Shown here piece after piece: positions 9,300-21,087 of a stretch of 64,000 bases of DNA (position 1 is its first letter; each line of letters opens with the position of its first letter). The stretch lies in the NCBI GenBank assembly GCA_029931535.1, contig JAQPZY010001579.1:3028501-3092500 (forward strand), given 5' to 3'. The translations under genes and the position numbers were made by a program. The notes beneath the pieces were generated by a model, which worked only from the letters and a program-made list of their open reading frames with translations, had not been told where the DNA came from and made no database searches. The stretch is from Margaritifera margaritifera. Taxonomy: Eukaryota > Mollusca > Bivalvia > Unionida > Margaritiferidae.

Positions 9300-10300
9300 G
9301 TACCTTGATATAATAAACATGGATGAAAAACAGTCCCAGCGGTTATTGGAAGGGTGAAGCAGCCGTTGCAAAGTTAGCGAACGTGACAAAAGTTACTCAC
9401 GGCATTTCCATAGCGTGGGCTGCTAAACAAGCGCTGGGACAGATTTACCTTCTCACGCGAAGAAAAATTTCCCGTGGATGGTTTGATATGAGGATCCCTA
9501 ACGAAGTTCATCAGGCTGATCTTTTGTTTCTCCCACATAATCGGGTACGCGGACGCACATACAAATATGCACTAACCGTCGTAGATGTTGCCAGCAGATA
9601 CAAGAAGGCCAAGCCGTTAACAGGTAAAGATTCAACAAGTGTTACAGACGCATTCAAACGTATCTACGCACGTGGGCCACAAACAAGGCCACGGCTTCTG
9701 CATGTGGATCCAGGCAAAGAATTTTTCAGATCCGTTGCTGTGTCGTTGGCGAAACATCACGTGCGGGTTCGTCGTGGACATGTCAGCATACATCGCGATC
9801 AAGCCATTGTGAAACGATTCAACAGTACACTTGCAGAACGTTTATTCGGGCATCAGTATGCGAAGGAATTGTTAATGAATCTACAAGCGCGGTGTCCGAA
9901 CGTTGAACGGTCTGGCAAATGGGTGAACGGCTTCGATCGGTCACAGCAGCTTTGAATAATGGAAACGACATGTATGATCGGGTTGAAACCCTCTGAGGCG
10001 ATTTGGCAGAAAAATGTTGCCGTTACCCACAAAGCGGTTTCACTCACATCGACACAATTTGGTTCGGTATCTGTATGCCCCGGGGGATCTGAAAGGCGGA
10101 CAACGTCATGCTACTTACCCTGTTTGGTCCGTTGATGCATTTACGATCTCGGACCGAATTGATATTCCGGGGCAGCCAACGCGCTACCATTTGGCACCAT
10201 CTGGGACAAAGTCCCCGTCAACCACACCAAGTACGGCATTTGTGCGAGAGGAATTACAACTCTTTCCCGTGAGTGCACAATTACCGCCAAGATTTATTTT
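9300..10300 (+). pseudogene. INT: Retroviral-type (c-) integrase, inactive
   Basis: The ORF 9,323-9,955 contains the rve integrase core: the first Asp in 'EVHQADLLFLPH' (Asp66), the second in 'LLHVDPGKEFF' (Asp129), then 'RDQAIVKRFNSTLAERLFGH'. The catalytic Glu position of the DDE triad is Lys164. After frameshifts at about 9,950-10,010, the C-terminal part continues in 10,014-10,290 with 'VRYLYAPGDLKGGQRHATYP' and 'AFVREELQLFPVSAQLP', the chromo-like C-terminal region usual in Maverick integrases. It is transcribed toward the polymerase gene, and the two 3' ends meet near 10,300. Confidence 0.9.
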
Positions 10301-10304
10301 GGGA

Positions 10305-13300
10305 TCTGCGCGTGCCTGTACGCGTAAATAGTGATTCCATCAGGAAGAATTCATTGCTTGGTATCCAGCAGGGACAAACTTACCTTGGAGCAGCGGTATA
10401 CACCCATGTGATGTTTCTTTGACCGAATAAGATTTGCCGCGTGTGCGAATTCACGTCATTGTCAAAGACACTCCACGTACATGTTGTGCTTGAGATCTTT
10501 TGCGACTACGACCCGGGGAACTCCTTTTGCCTTCTTAATATTTTTGCTAGATCCATCAATGGAACTGGAAGTTCCTACCCCAATCGAGTATTTTTTGAGT
10601 CTCAGTCGTTCGTATTTCTCGATGGGAATGCCTGCGCATTCGTCCTTAAATTTCCTCACGAATTTCTTGTTGGTGTTACTGAACAGCGGATAGTCCTTCG
10701 GGTACTCGCTTGTGTCAAACTAGATCACAAGCGACGTCTCTTCCATGTCCGCGTAGACGTCATTGGTTGTAATATGCATCAGCAACGAGTCCGTATCCGT
10801 GTGCAGCACCTTCATGTTATCACCGTTCCGCGGCTTGATCGAGTCGTAGTAGAACTCGTACATAAGCAGCTTTGACATATCCAACAAGGATGCACCAACC
10901 TAAATGGGTTTCGTCAACTTTAGATTAGCTTTCTTGCTGTGTACAGCAACGAGTCCACCATTGAATATCTTCCGTTACTCGAATGCCGTGTCGGCAATCA
11001 AGCTGAAAAGTATTCGCTGATCACTGTCTGAGACAAGGTCGACGCGAATTCGTCTTCGTAGATTTTTCATGGTTTTCCCGTTTACTACATTGTTCGTTTG
11101 TTGCGACCGTTCGCAGATCTGTATTCATCTGAATGTATGGAGCCATCCACGCACGTTGGCGAAATCGCAGCATCTGGATGATTTTACACACACGCATTCC
11201 TTACCTTAGATACAACTGTAAGTTTCGTACGTGGACGACATAGTTGAACTTACGGCGCAGGCTCGGGACAAGCTTGGTGCATTCGCTGAACTTACGCCCA
11301 GAATCATCCATGATCGCACACTGGTACGGTGACAACCATACGCGATGCACCGACAGCACTTCCGGGGCTAGTGGATAATCATTGTGAGGATGGTGAAGCT
11401 TGTTCGGGTATTCTAAGACGACTTCGAAGAAGTATCCATGGTTGCTTTTTGTGTATGTTTGCATCTGCGGGATTAATCAACTGATACACGCCTACGGGCA
11501 TCGGTTGCATTATCGCCAAGCCATACAGATTTATTGGCATCAATATACATGATGTAACTGTTTGGGAGGGCAGGATTGTATCCATCCACGAGCGGGCTGT
11601 TCGCACGAGTGAAACGATGACTCGACACTGAAATCCCGCCACGAATACTACGTTCGATAAACAAATGTTGATTGACGTCAGTGAACAGTTCCAACTCAAT
11701 GTTGGTTTTCAATAGCAGTGCAACCCAAGCCATTCCCGGTGATGAAAAGTAATGTGCGGGGTTGAGCTTGTACACACTCATGGCGGTATCACGAAAAGTC
11801 TCACAAACATCCGCGAGCAGCAACACATCCGTGCGCAAATACAGATCGAGGTAGTCGCCGATATTTCGACAACCAAACGCGGACCAGACGTTGTTCGAGT
11901 GCACGTAGTTGTCGGCAGAAATGCCTTCGCGGGACAACGAGGAATGGAAGACCTCAATCGGTGGTAACAGAGTTTCAGAAAACTTTTCACAATCGCTCAT
12001 GTACTCGTAGGGGTATATTCTTTTGCATGTGAGCCACTTGGACCTCAGGTTCGGCGCTACCGTATTGACGAATAAAAGTAAAGCGATCGTTGCTTCCTGC
12101 CTCAGGGTTGTTGACAAGCTTGTCCAGGCTTATATTGATAAACTGCAGCGAGTCAATGAGCTGCAGCTGGCCTTAGCTAAAACGGCATGTAGTTTTCCAT
12201 GTTGTTGGGACTAACACTTATTGCCGCATTCGATGCCGTTGCAGTTCCTTGTATAATTAAGTGACCATCATACATGCGCAGGTTATGAAGCACAACCGGA
12301 ATTTTGTTAGGATAAATTCGCACCTGTAAATTGCATGCGTTGTGTGCATCTCCTCAGTGGAGCTAAAAGCTCCCTTACAGATCCAACAATGTTTTGCAGC
12401 GGAAAACTCGTGAATAACACCAAGCGTTATAATCATGTTTGCGGGCGAGGAAAGCTGTTGTCGGATCCATTTCGCTGTAATCTCGAGCGAATTAATAAAC
12501 ACATCAACCGAGTCCTTGCCGCGGCATAACATTAGCGGCTTAGTTTATCCGTCACATCTAACAACAGTGTAACAAAAACCCGCATCGGACTTGTTAAGCA
12601 GCTTGTATCGTATTTGACTGAAGCGCCGGGGTGGCTTGCACGGGAAGGTTCAAATACTCGAAGTCCGCGTAAATGATATATGGCACTTTCATCTTCCTTT
12701 GCACCGCGGTAAATTTCAGAATGTTCCTGTCAGATTCTGGCTGCGGCGTCTCGCTGACTCAGTCGTAGTAAAAGTCATGATCGTCAAGCAGCTGTTGGGT
12801 GCAAAATACATGCATGCAGCGTCGACATGGAAACTTTCTCGTTTTATGCTTGCTATGTCGGTAAACCATTCGGGGAAAATCTTTTATCCATACGTAATTA
12901 TACCGTGCCACTGGGCCGGCCATGTTGCTCAGTAATAACAGATCTACGTTGAACTGCACGCGCGTGGAAGCTTCGCTTCTTGTTGATAATCGAATTGGCT
13001 GAAAGGCTTTATTCCAAGTAAACACATTAACGGCAATATCAGGGTTCAGCCATTCAAATTTACCGATGTCAAAAACCTGTACAGGAAATTCTGTGTTGCC
13101 AAACTAGAGTTTATCCATGTACTGTTTGTATTTTTGAGGCCTATATGTATGATCGCGCGCAGGATGTAGCGCTGATAAGATCGTTCATGCAGAACACCGT
13201 TGTCCTTGATTTTCACATTTATTACTGCTTGATGTGGAATACACTTTGGCGTTGGAGTATAACTCGACCCGCGATAAGGCAAGAGTCCATCCTGAACCTT

Positions 13301-13400
13301 TGTTAGTGTATTTTTCCAGCTTCTTTAGAATCTTTGCAAAAGCTTTGTCGATCATTATTAATAGCTTCAGAGTCTTCATGGTTCAAGATTACAAAGGCAT
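10305..13400 (-). pseudogene. POLB: Protein-primed DNA polymerase B (pPolB), broken
   Basis: The minus strand encodes a family B type 2 polymerase in order. It shows 'EKYTNKGSGWTL' and 'INVKIKDNGVL' (13.2-13.4 kb), 'FDIGKFEWLNPDIA' (13.05 kb) and a Cys/His finger 'KFPCRRCMHVFCTQQLLDDH' (12.8 kb). A second Cys motif 'KHCWICKGAF' follows at 12.35 kb, then an exonuclease/polymerase block from 'YPYEYMSDCEKFSETLLPP' to 'SYIMYIDAN' (12.05-11.54 kb). Next come 'KLVPSLRRKFNYVVHVRNLQ' (11.23 kb), motif C 'VLHTDTDSLLMHI' (10.79 kb), 'RKFKDECAGIPIEKYERLRL' (10.64 kb) and 'ILPDGITIYA' at the C-terminus. A frameshift disrupts motif A, the motif B region is shortened, and 'LKLTKPI*VGASL' (about 10,900) has a stop. 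Confidence 0.92.
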
Positions 13401-13678
13401 CACTCCAAAACCACGGACTTAAGAGACACATCGTTGTCTGGGGAATCGAGGCTTTGTGTGGAGTTAAGCGGCATAATCAAGTCCACACCGACAACAATGT
13501 TCAACTTTAACCCTGAGGTGTCCTCGAGCTGTACTGTTGATATGATTCCGGACGCACGTTTGAGAGAAGTTTCACAGCGTCTTTACCTGGCTCGTATTCG
13601 ATTCGAAATTACCCGACGATCTTGTAAATCACGAGAACGCCTGTGCAAAGTATGCTCCGGAACTTGGACTCGTCGAGC

Positions 13679-14074
13679 TTATGCAACAGTCTCAGTGGCA
13701 GTGATATACGTGATACGGCGACGTCGGTTTTCCTCATCAGCAACCACACGTGCGATTTCAGCCCGCCTGGCTCGTGGGGGAATCTTAATATATAAATGTG
13801 CTCCTCTTTCGAGAGGTTGCCTCACGATCTGACGCGGCTCCTCTTGAGAAAGTCCTAATAGTGTAAGTATACCTGCCTTTGCTGTACCTCTCGGTATCTT
13901 TATTCCACGTTCTCGCGCGGATTGTTTTGGCTGATTTTCAGTTTGCCTCTCAACCAGCTGTGATTCATCTGGGGGAAGTTGTCTCGCAGCCAGCCGTGGA
14001 TCATCTGGAGGAAATCCTAATAATGCAAGCATACCTGCCTTTGTCATACCGTTTGGTATCCTTATTCCACGCAT
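13679..14074 (-). CDS. SAP/HeH-like repeat protein; possible N-terminus of the polymerase gene
   Basis: This open 131-residue frame contains two copies of a motif: 'RGIRIPNGMTKAGMLALLG' (residues 2-20) and 'RGIKIPRGTAKAGILTLLG' (56-74). Each is followed by a proline- and arginine-rich linker; the C-terminal part is basic. The motif resembles SAP or HeH DNA-binding helices. The frame runs toward the polymerase, and the sequence in between (13,400-13,680) has partly open frames such as 'NIVVGVDLIMPL', so this may be the N-terminal part of the pPolB gene rather than a separate protein. Confidence 0.5.
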   Translation of the reverse strand: MRGIRIPNGMTKAGMLALLGFPPDDPRLAARQLPPDESQLVERQTENQPKQSARERGIKIPRGTAKAGILTLLGLSQEEPRQIVRQPLERGAHLYIKIPPRARRAEIARVVADEENRRRRITYITATETVA

Positions 14075-14164
14075 ATCGCTTAAGTTAATTCACAGTCGGC
14101 ATGCCCTTATATAAGGGAAAACATTGTGTTATTACTTATTTACCAATGAGCTTTTTTAATAATA

Positions 14165-14577
14165 TCATTTTATAGTATCAGGATCAGAAACAGCAATCCT
14201 TTTGATCCCAAATATTATTCTTTCCGTGACGTCATCGTTGGGTTTTTCCTTGACGACATCGTTCGTTTTTTCCAAATTCATGTTGGCAAGTCTTCGCCGT
14301 CGCGCACGATAATACTCAGCTACAGATCCACATGGTCGGCAAAGCTGATTACGCAACTTCACTCCGATACCACATTTAAGACATGGTCGAGCTCTCGGGC
14401 CAACACGTAACGCGAGCAAGTTGGAATTACAGTATTAGTAATGACATGTTCTTTAGCACAGTTCACGTTTTCCAAGGCATACGCCCTTGCATCTATTGCG
14501 TCCCAATGCCATCGAAGTTTCTGTATATACAAGCAGATTGTATTTTTTAATATGAGATACTGTTCATCTATCCTCAA
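14165..14577 (-). pseudogene. Small zinc-ribbon protein, probably frameshifted
   Basis: An upstream frame ('MRIDEQYLILKNTICLYIQK' onward, from 14,577) and the overlapping frame 14,419-14,165 appear to be one gene with a shift near 14,400. The second frame has 'CLKCGIGVKLRNQLCRPCGS', a CxxC...CxxC zinc-binding pattern, followed by 'RARRRRLA' and an acidic tail. It could be a nucleic-acid-binding accessory protein. I do not recognise the family. Confidence 0.45.
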
Positions 14578-14754
14578 TTCATATAATTTTGGTTTCGTGT
14601 TCCTGCTGCCTTCCTTTTATCTCCTCATGTACGAACAGTGGTATCTGAACCAGGAGGAGATAATCTAGATGACAGGTTAGCATTTCACGGAGTCCACCAA
14701 GTGACATACAATGTTTTGTGTGTTTTAACAATGTGAACTTGTAGATCAGGCCTT

Positions 14755-15041
14755 TTACAAATAAACAGGCTTGTTCTTTCCAGGATCATACAGTTCGCTT
14801 GCAAGCCTGGATAGAATTTCCCTCAAGTCGGTCTCAGCCCAAATGACCGCAAATGATTCATTATCAAGCATTGCACCAACTCGAACACGGTCAGACTTTG
14901 TACGTTTATATATAACAATATCAAACATCTCAGAGTGCTTGTATGTCTCGGCTATGGTTTTTGCACCATTAGACTTGGAAATGGCTTCGGAAAAAAATAG
15001 CGATTTAATCCTTTTTGTGGCGTTACCAACACACCATTGAT
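14755..15041 (-). pseudogene. Unknown small Maverick protein, no ATG at the start
   Basis: The minus strand is open for about 95 codons, from after a TGA near 15,041 to a TAA at 14,755-14,757. It reads 'GNATKRIKSLFFSEAISKSN', 'YKHSEMFDIVIYKRTKSDRV', 'MLDNESFAVIWAETDLREIL' and ends 'YDPGKNKPVYL'. The mixed alpha/beta composition looks like a real protein. The only internal ATGs are well inside the frame, so the N-terminus is either lost or frameshifted. It is the gene nearest the right terminal repeat. The family is unknown to me. Confidence 0.45.
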
Positions 15042-15184
15042 CTGATAATTTAATTCATGCGTTAGCCGCAGACGTGAATTCTTTTATAATATTATACGTG
15101 TCAAATCGTGTAGTTTCTAATGGCATTATATAATAGCCGACTGTAAATTTCTAAAGGTGAATCACTTATGTGTTGTCAACGTAT

Positions 15185-15427
15185 ATCAATCTGTCTCAGT
15201 GAGTATACGTGTCATAAGCGGAAGTATGAGGCCACGCTTACTTATAACGGCTCCCCAACCCAGAACAACTGACGCGGGCTTGAGAAGCGAAGCTTCCATG
15301 CAGATGCACGCGTGTGTAAAATACCCCCAGTAGGGAAAAGTCATGGTGAATATAGAAGGGGATTCTGGGTTGGCAGTCGTACCAGGTAAGCGTGGCCTCA
15401 GACTTCCATTATGATACTACTTATTAC
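15185..15427 (-). repeat. Maverick right terminal inverted repeat
   Basis: This is the reverse-complement partner of 1,923-2,155, sharing 'tgaggccacgcttac', 'ggctccccaacccagaa', 'acacgcgtg', 'aaaagtcatg' and the outermost 'tgatactacttatta'. Like the left copy it is internally palindromic, so 'aggccacgcttac' and 'gtaagcgtggcct' occur about 160 bp apart within it. Confidence 0.88.
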
Positions 15428-15839
15428 GTACAGTAAACTCCATTCTCTCACAACCATCGGTCTAATATTCGTCCCCTAGTTACACGTATCAGGGGTACCA
15501 AGGATAATCACTAGATGATTAAGTCCCATTAATGCTTAAGACAAATGTATGTGTCTAGAATGGATAACTATTTGTAAAAGCCATTTTCTGCAAACGCCAA
15601 AGGTGATATTGTCGATAGGTTCTCTTCCGCCTTGGCTCTCAAGGTCCCAGCGTTCAGAGTCAAATAAGGCTGAAATTTTCAGAGGACGCTTAGTTCTTCA
15701 TATCACTGCGACCCAGTTACGAGTCTCAATTTCCCCACGACGTATCCATTTTGGTCACCTGTATTTGCAAATGAAGTGATTACTAGGAGAGCGTAAACAA
15801 AATCTGATTACACTCTAGGTCAGCTTATCATAAGTAAAT
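15428..15839. other. No gene seen
   Basis: This is the flank immediately right of the Maverick. One short plus-strand open frame (15,549-15,779) has no recognisable motif and is probably chance. Confidence 0.6.
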
Positions 15840-16110
15840 CTGACAAGCTCCGATAAAGGTTCATGTTTTGCCGACCTTTGGAATTACCGGTCCACATACG
15901 TTTAGTAACCTATCAAAATAAGATCTGCATTTCATGTTAGGGATAGTTATCGTTAGAAACGATATGTTCAGAGTAACGCTTTTTACTTGCATAAATGTAG
16001 AAGCTGTAATTTGATTGGTGAATGAAAAGGTTAACAAATTTGACCACGTATGTTGTCCATCCGATTTCCTTATGTCGGAGATCTCAGTTTTAATCAGATG
16101 GGTCTTCAGC
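15840..16110 (+). repeat. Dispersed repeat, copy 1
   Basis: It is similar to 60,083-60,360 in the same orientation. Shared blocks include 'gccgacctttggaatt', 'gtaatttgattg' and 'gatctcagtttta'. It is an unclassified interspersed element with no coding signal. Confidence 0.7.
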
Positions 16111-16252
16111 CATATTTAATTTATTCCTACCTTAAATAAATTGGCTGACGTATCACTTGAATGATCAGTTGAGACACAGGTTCAGTTGAACTATTGTATA
16201 TTCCTATGTATCTATCTATGTATCTAATTGTCTGTTCTCTCTCTCTCTCTCG

Positions 16253-16847
<595 letters not shown>

Positions 16848-17459
16848 TAAGAAGAATGAAAATTTCAAAGCATATAGGATTATATAATTATTTTTAAAGT
16901 AAAAGAAGACTGTATAATACTAAACGAAAAAAAAATCCCACTGTAAAGCCAGTAAAATGGTCACATGCTTGTCAGGATATGGCATGAAAATTCTAGTAAT
17001 ATTAATATACAGGTGTATGGTAACTTTTTGAGTAAAATGAACAAATTATGAACTATGTCACCAGGAGCCGCACCAATCTATTTTAATGCTGATTTTTTTT
17101 CTACATATTTTGAAATAGAAAAAATATAAGAAAAATGACTTTGAATAAAGACAAAAGATATTAAAACAAGAACACTCTAAATTGTCCATAAATATAATTA
17201 GAGTTATTATTGTTTGATTAAATGAAAAGTTCAAACACGTTTGAATAAATTTCATTATCATCATAGATTTACTGTAGAACCACTGTTTATAGGAAAATCT
17301 GAATCACAGTATTTGATGATGATGCTGATGATTAATATAACCATAATCATCTTTTTTAAATTGACACATTTATATCTACCTTCCTGTTGCTCCGTGCTAC
17401 TCTACATGTCATTGGTTTGTTTGTAAGACTTGCTATGAAAGGTGTGAGTGTCTGGCTTA
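16848..17459. other. No gene seen
   Basis: AT-rich sequence with short chance frames only. Confidence 0.6.
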
Positions 17460-17815
17460 GAAGGTGTGAGGAGGTTGTTTGCTTTGTTGTGTAAATGCAC
17501 GATATCGCAGTGCTGGGGTTAGGTCGGGGGGGGGGGGGGGAAGGGGGCGGTGGTTGTGGTGTCGGTTGCAATTTGAATTGAAATGAAGGATAGAACCACA
17601 GAGACTATTTTAATCAATAATTTTGAAAGTACCAGATTTTGGTAGATGTCAGGAGGCTGTTTATTCATTTAAGTAGATGCACGATTTCGCGGGACGTAAG
17701 AAGGGGGAAAGGGGATTGGGGGTTGGTGTATGTCGGTTACAGTTAGCATTGAAATGGAGGATACAGTCACATTTATTATTTTTTTCAGTAATTTTAAAAT
17801 AATTCAAATAAACAG
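17460..17815. repeat. Tandem duplication of about 175 bp with poly-G tract
   Basis: Two adjacent units share 'aggaggttgtttgc/aggaggctgtttat', 'agatgcacgat.tcgc' and 'tgaaatg.aggata'. The first unit contains a 14-15 base G run at about 17,526. Confidence 0.75.
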
Positions 17816-18477
17816 TGAAGAACTTGAAAGTGTATGCTCAATTATGAAAGCTGTTACGGGACAATACCGTGCCGCAGAGTACGGTATACGATAATCCGAC
17901 TCTGATCACGCACCAATGAGTAAAATTATATTTATGATTGCATCCAATTATATGAAATTAATTGATACATTATTATAATAGTTTAATATCATGTAAGGTC
18001 CTGACGATGTCAATGGTTTATACCTCTTCTCACCTCCTGTCCTCTTCTCTTTCTCTTCATTTCTCGTCGTAAAGTAGTAGGTCTCGACTAGTCTGTATAT
18101 CTGTAATTGTATTTAGTAACTTAATTCATTCTTATATAGTGTGACCATTACTTATTATATGAATATAAAACAGGGGATATTTTTGTATATGCATTGCCTA
18201 TTTCCCGATCCCAATCAAGATATGTACTAAATGCATAAAATCATTGACTCCAGTGTAGCTGATACAACTCACGGATTCTGCAGGGAGCTTCTATTATATG
18301 CTAGAAGGGTAATATTAAATTCCCTAAATCAACCATTAAGATAAAGCTGATGGAGCAGGTACTATTTGCTGATAGACTAGATAGATGATTTAATCGCTTG
18401 ATAAAAAAGGAATGCTGATACTATTTAATGATTGTAATAAAAGCTTCCTCTTTACACTACTAGACAGACTGGTTTTA
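17816..18477. other. No gene seen
   Basis: AT-rich DNA with no recognised feature. Confidence 0.6.
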
Positions 18478-18662
18478 TTTGGTGTTTTACGGCACAGCAA
18501 CACAAGTAGGTTAATTAGTGACGAGACAATACGAATAAAGCGCCTTGCCCAGGGACACACGACGGTTGCCGTTCTGGACTAATCCGATGACAGGATTCGA
18601 ACCCGTACCTTTTCGGTTGAGAATCCGGCACGCCAACCATTAAGCCACGACGGCTACTTACA
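18478..18662 (-). repeat. tRNA-derived SINE, family 2
   Basis: On the minus strand a tRNA-like head reads 'gtggcttaatggttggcg' (box A) and 'gggttcgaatcct' (box B). A body follows with 'ccctgggcaaggcgc' and a 3' end 'tgccgtaaaacacc'. The same 3' end is in the plus-strand SINE at 21,088. Confidence 0.78.
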
Positions 18663-18889
18663 CTAAGCACAAGAAATTATATCTGGATATTGAGGAATGT
18701 AATCACATCAACATATAAACATATAACGCCCTATATCTTGATAAATACCGAAATGAGACTCACCCATTCTGATGTAGTTGATACTATTTACTGCCGGCAA
18801 TGTAAGCTTCAGTTTTGTTGAGCCTACGTTAGTGGGAAAGCGAGACAGTAGTCTCGTCTGGCGGAAAGGGCGGCATCAACAGTTTGTTA

Positions 18890-19720
18890 AGGTTTGGGGT
18901 CACGTTTTTCATTTTCGCATTCTTTTTAAACTCCCTTGACAGATTCTCGTCATACTTGGCATGAATCATTATGAAGCTAACACAATTCATTCTACAACAT
19001 GTTCGCTTGCTCCTTTGACTTTGGGGTAAAGGTCAGTCATACAAATTTGTTTTAAGGTTTTGGTTCAATTTTTTTTTTCGTTTACTTATATTTCCTAAAC
19101 CCCTTGATGGATTTTGATCATATTTGGGCTGCATTATTAGGAAACTAAGCTAATGCATTCTGCGACATGCTCGCTCGCCCCTTTCACTTTGAAGTCAAGG
19201 ATACAGTATTGGAAAATATGCTTTAAGGTTTTGGTTATTAAAAAAATCATTTTTTTGTCCTAAACTCCTTTGTAGCTTTGTTCATGCTTTGTATGGATCA
19301 TTATGAAGTTAAAACAATTAATTCTGCGACATGTTTGCTTGCGTCTTTGATTGTGGGGTCAAGGTCGCAGTAAAGGTCAAGGTCGCAGTCACATTTTGTT
19401 TTTTGCTTATATTTACTAAACACGTTGATAAATTCTGTTTATACTTGGTATGAATCATTATGAAGTTGAGATAATTAATTTCACGACACACTTTCGTCCC
19501 TTTGACCTTGCGGTGACGATCACAGTCATAGAAAATTGCGCTAAGGTCTAGGTTAAAAAATTTTTTTTCACTTGCTTATATTTTCTAAACCCCTTCATGG
19601 ATTTTGTTCATACTTTAGGATGACTCATTACGAAGCCAAGACAATTCATTCTGTAACATGATTGCTCAACCTTTTTACTTTGAGGTCAAGGGCACAAGCT
19701 TTGCAATAGTGTTTTAAACG
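18890..19720. repeat. Tandem array, about 165-bp unit, 5 copies
   Basis: Diverged units recur with 'cattctgcgacatg'-type blocks at about 18,989, 19,157, 19,319, 19,478 and 19,647. Each unit also carries 'tttaaggttttggtt', 'ttatatttcctaaacccctt' and 'catacttggtatgaatcatt' variants. It is a satellite-like array without coding character. Confidence 0.85.
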
Positions 19721-20484
19721 TGGGCTCTACATGCAGGCCCTGTCCTTCTTGTTTCACTAGAAAAAGGATATGACATTGTCAGATTTAGAAAGGAGTTGGG
19801 GGATTGGATTCAGTTGAAGCTCCCCTTTCCAGTAGAAATAGTACACTGCATAGTGTACAAGCAGCGAAATGTGGCCATCTTAAGCAAAACAAACCACACG
19901 TTTTAAACGCTAACCCCACCCCACCTTAGAGCATATTCTGTATTCACCCGGGTAACATCTCGCAATTTCAATGCGCGAAATATCACCAGAAAAATGCATA
20001 AATATGGGTGGACCAATTAACATCCGTGTTAACACGGCAATAATAATCACTCATTAACTCAAGTGATTTGGTTGCTAATTGGAATGAAAACCTCGTCATC
20101 ATACTACGCGGACAAACAAATCTTTGAATCATAAGAACATTATATAAATATGGATGCTTCGTCCTAATAATCATTTACTTTGAAGTAACCGACACGATTT
20201 ACTACTAGTCATGGAAGCTTCATTTTCTGCACGAGACAGAAGCAGCTAGTTGGAGTTGTGTGACACTACGAACGCACACACGCACGCGCTGAAATATACA
20301 CGGACTGCCAGGATCTCATAATCCTCGTCTTTTCAAAACTGCGCGGGGATAATTATGTCTTGACATCAAGAAATATTGTCAGGGCATTATTTAGACATGA
20401 ATCCTCCTATATTTTGGGTAGATACGACAATATGAATATCATCCATTCCAATGTAGCTGATATTATTTTTACTAGATAGATGAT
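19721..20484. other. No gene seen
   Basis: No repeat or coding motif recognised. Confidence 0.55.
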
Positions 20485-20630
20485 GTCATCCTTGTTATCA
20501 TGATTATGCCATCCTAAATATCAAGATTATGCCATCCTAAATATCAAGATTATGCCATTATGCCATCCTAAATATCAAGATTATGCCATTATGCCATCCT
20601 AAATATCAAGATTATGCCATCCTAGATCTC
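20485..20630. repeat. Short tandem array, 24-36 bp units
   Basis: Variants of 'atcaagattatgccatccta' repeat about five times. Longer versions contain a doubled 'attatgcc'. Confidence 0.85.
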
Positions 20631-21087
20631 AAGGAAAATCATCCGAGCAATACTTAAATATGGACATTTGGATTTATATTACTGAAAATACGGCTAAATA
20701 CGTTTAAAAAATAAACAACAAGTAAAAAAAAATAGTAATAAAAAAAAAACAGAAACAAAACAAAACAAACATATATATCGATTTAGCTGATGCTCTTTAC
20801 GAAATGTAATTGAAGCTTCATACTTGTACTTGACATATAATTTTATCCCAGATATGATGGACTATCATCTGAGCAGTAAATCAATGTGAATGCGCTCTTT
20901 GACAACTATGATTTTGTTTTTTTGGGTCATTTTTTATATTGCATTTTAAGCTCCGCGCTTGTTGAACATGTTATGGTTTATTCAGAACGTAAATTGGGCT
21001 GTTTTATATCTAATAAGGACTCCCTTGGGGATGTTAAGCCAGATGCATTCTTCTGTATGTCGTACAAGGCGACTAATGGAGGTTGAA
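20631..21087. other. No gene seen
   Basis: AT-rich sequence with A-runs near 20,725-20,765. Confidence 0.6.

Larger units (their letters stand above)
1923..15427. mobile_element. Maverick/Polinton element, near full length, decayed
   Basis: The 13.5-kb element is bounded by inverted terminal repeats that share the outermost bases 'taataagtagtatca'. It carries the defining Maverick set: protein-primed DNA polymerase B, retroviral-type integrase, adenovirus-type protease, packaging ATPase and capsid genes. Its G+C content is clearly above that of the AT-rich host sequence. Nearly every large gene is interrupted by frameshifts or stops, so this copy is an old, inactive insertion. No convincing 6-bp target duplication was seen; the left edge adjoins an AT-rich run that may have changed. 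Confidence 0.93.

Noticed and set aside
10014..10331. Separate plus-strand gene
   Set aside because: Its content matches the C-terminal region of the upstream integrase in a shifted frame.
1917..15433. 6-bp target-site duplication of the Maverick
   Set aside because: The six bases outside the aligned ends ('atataa' and 'cgtaca') differ; the left side is AT-rich and may have changed.
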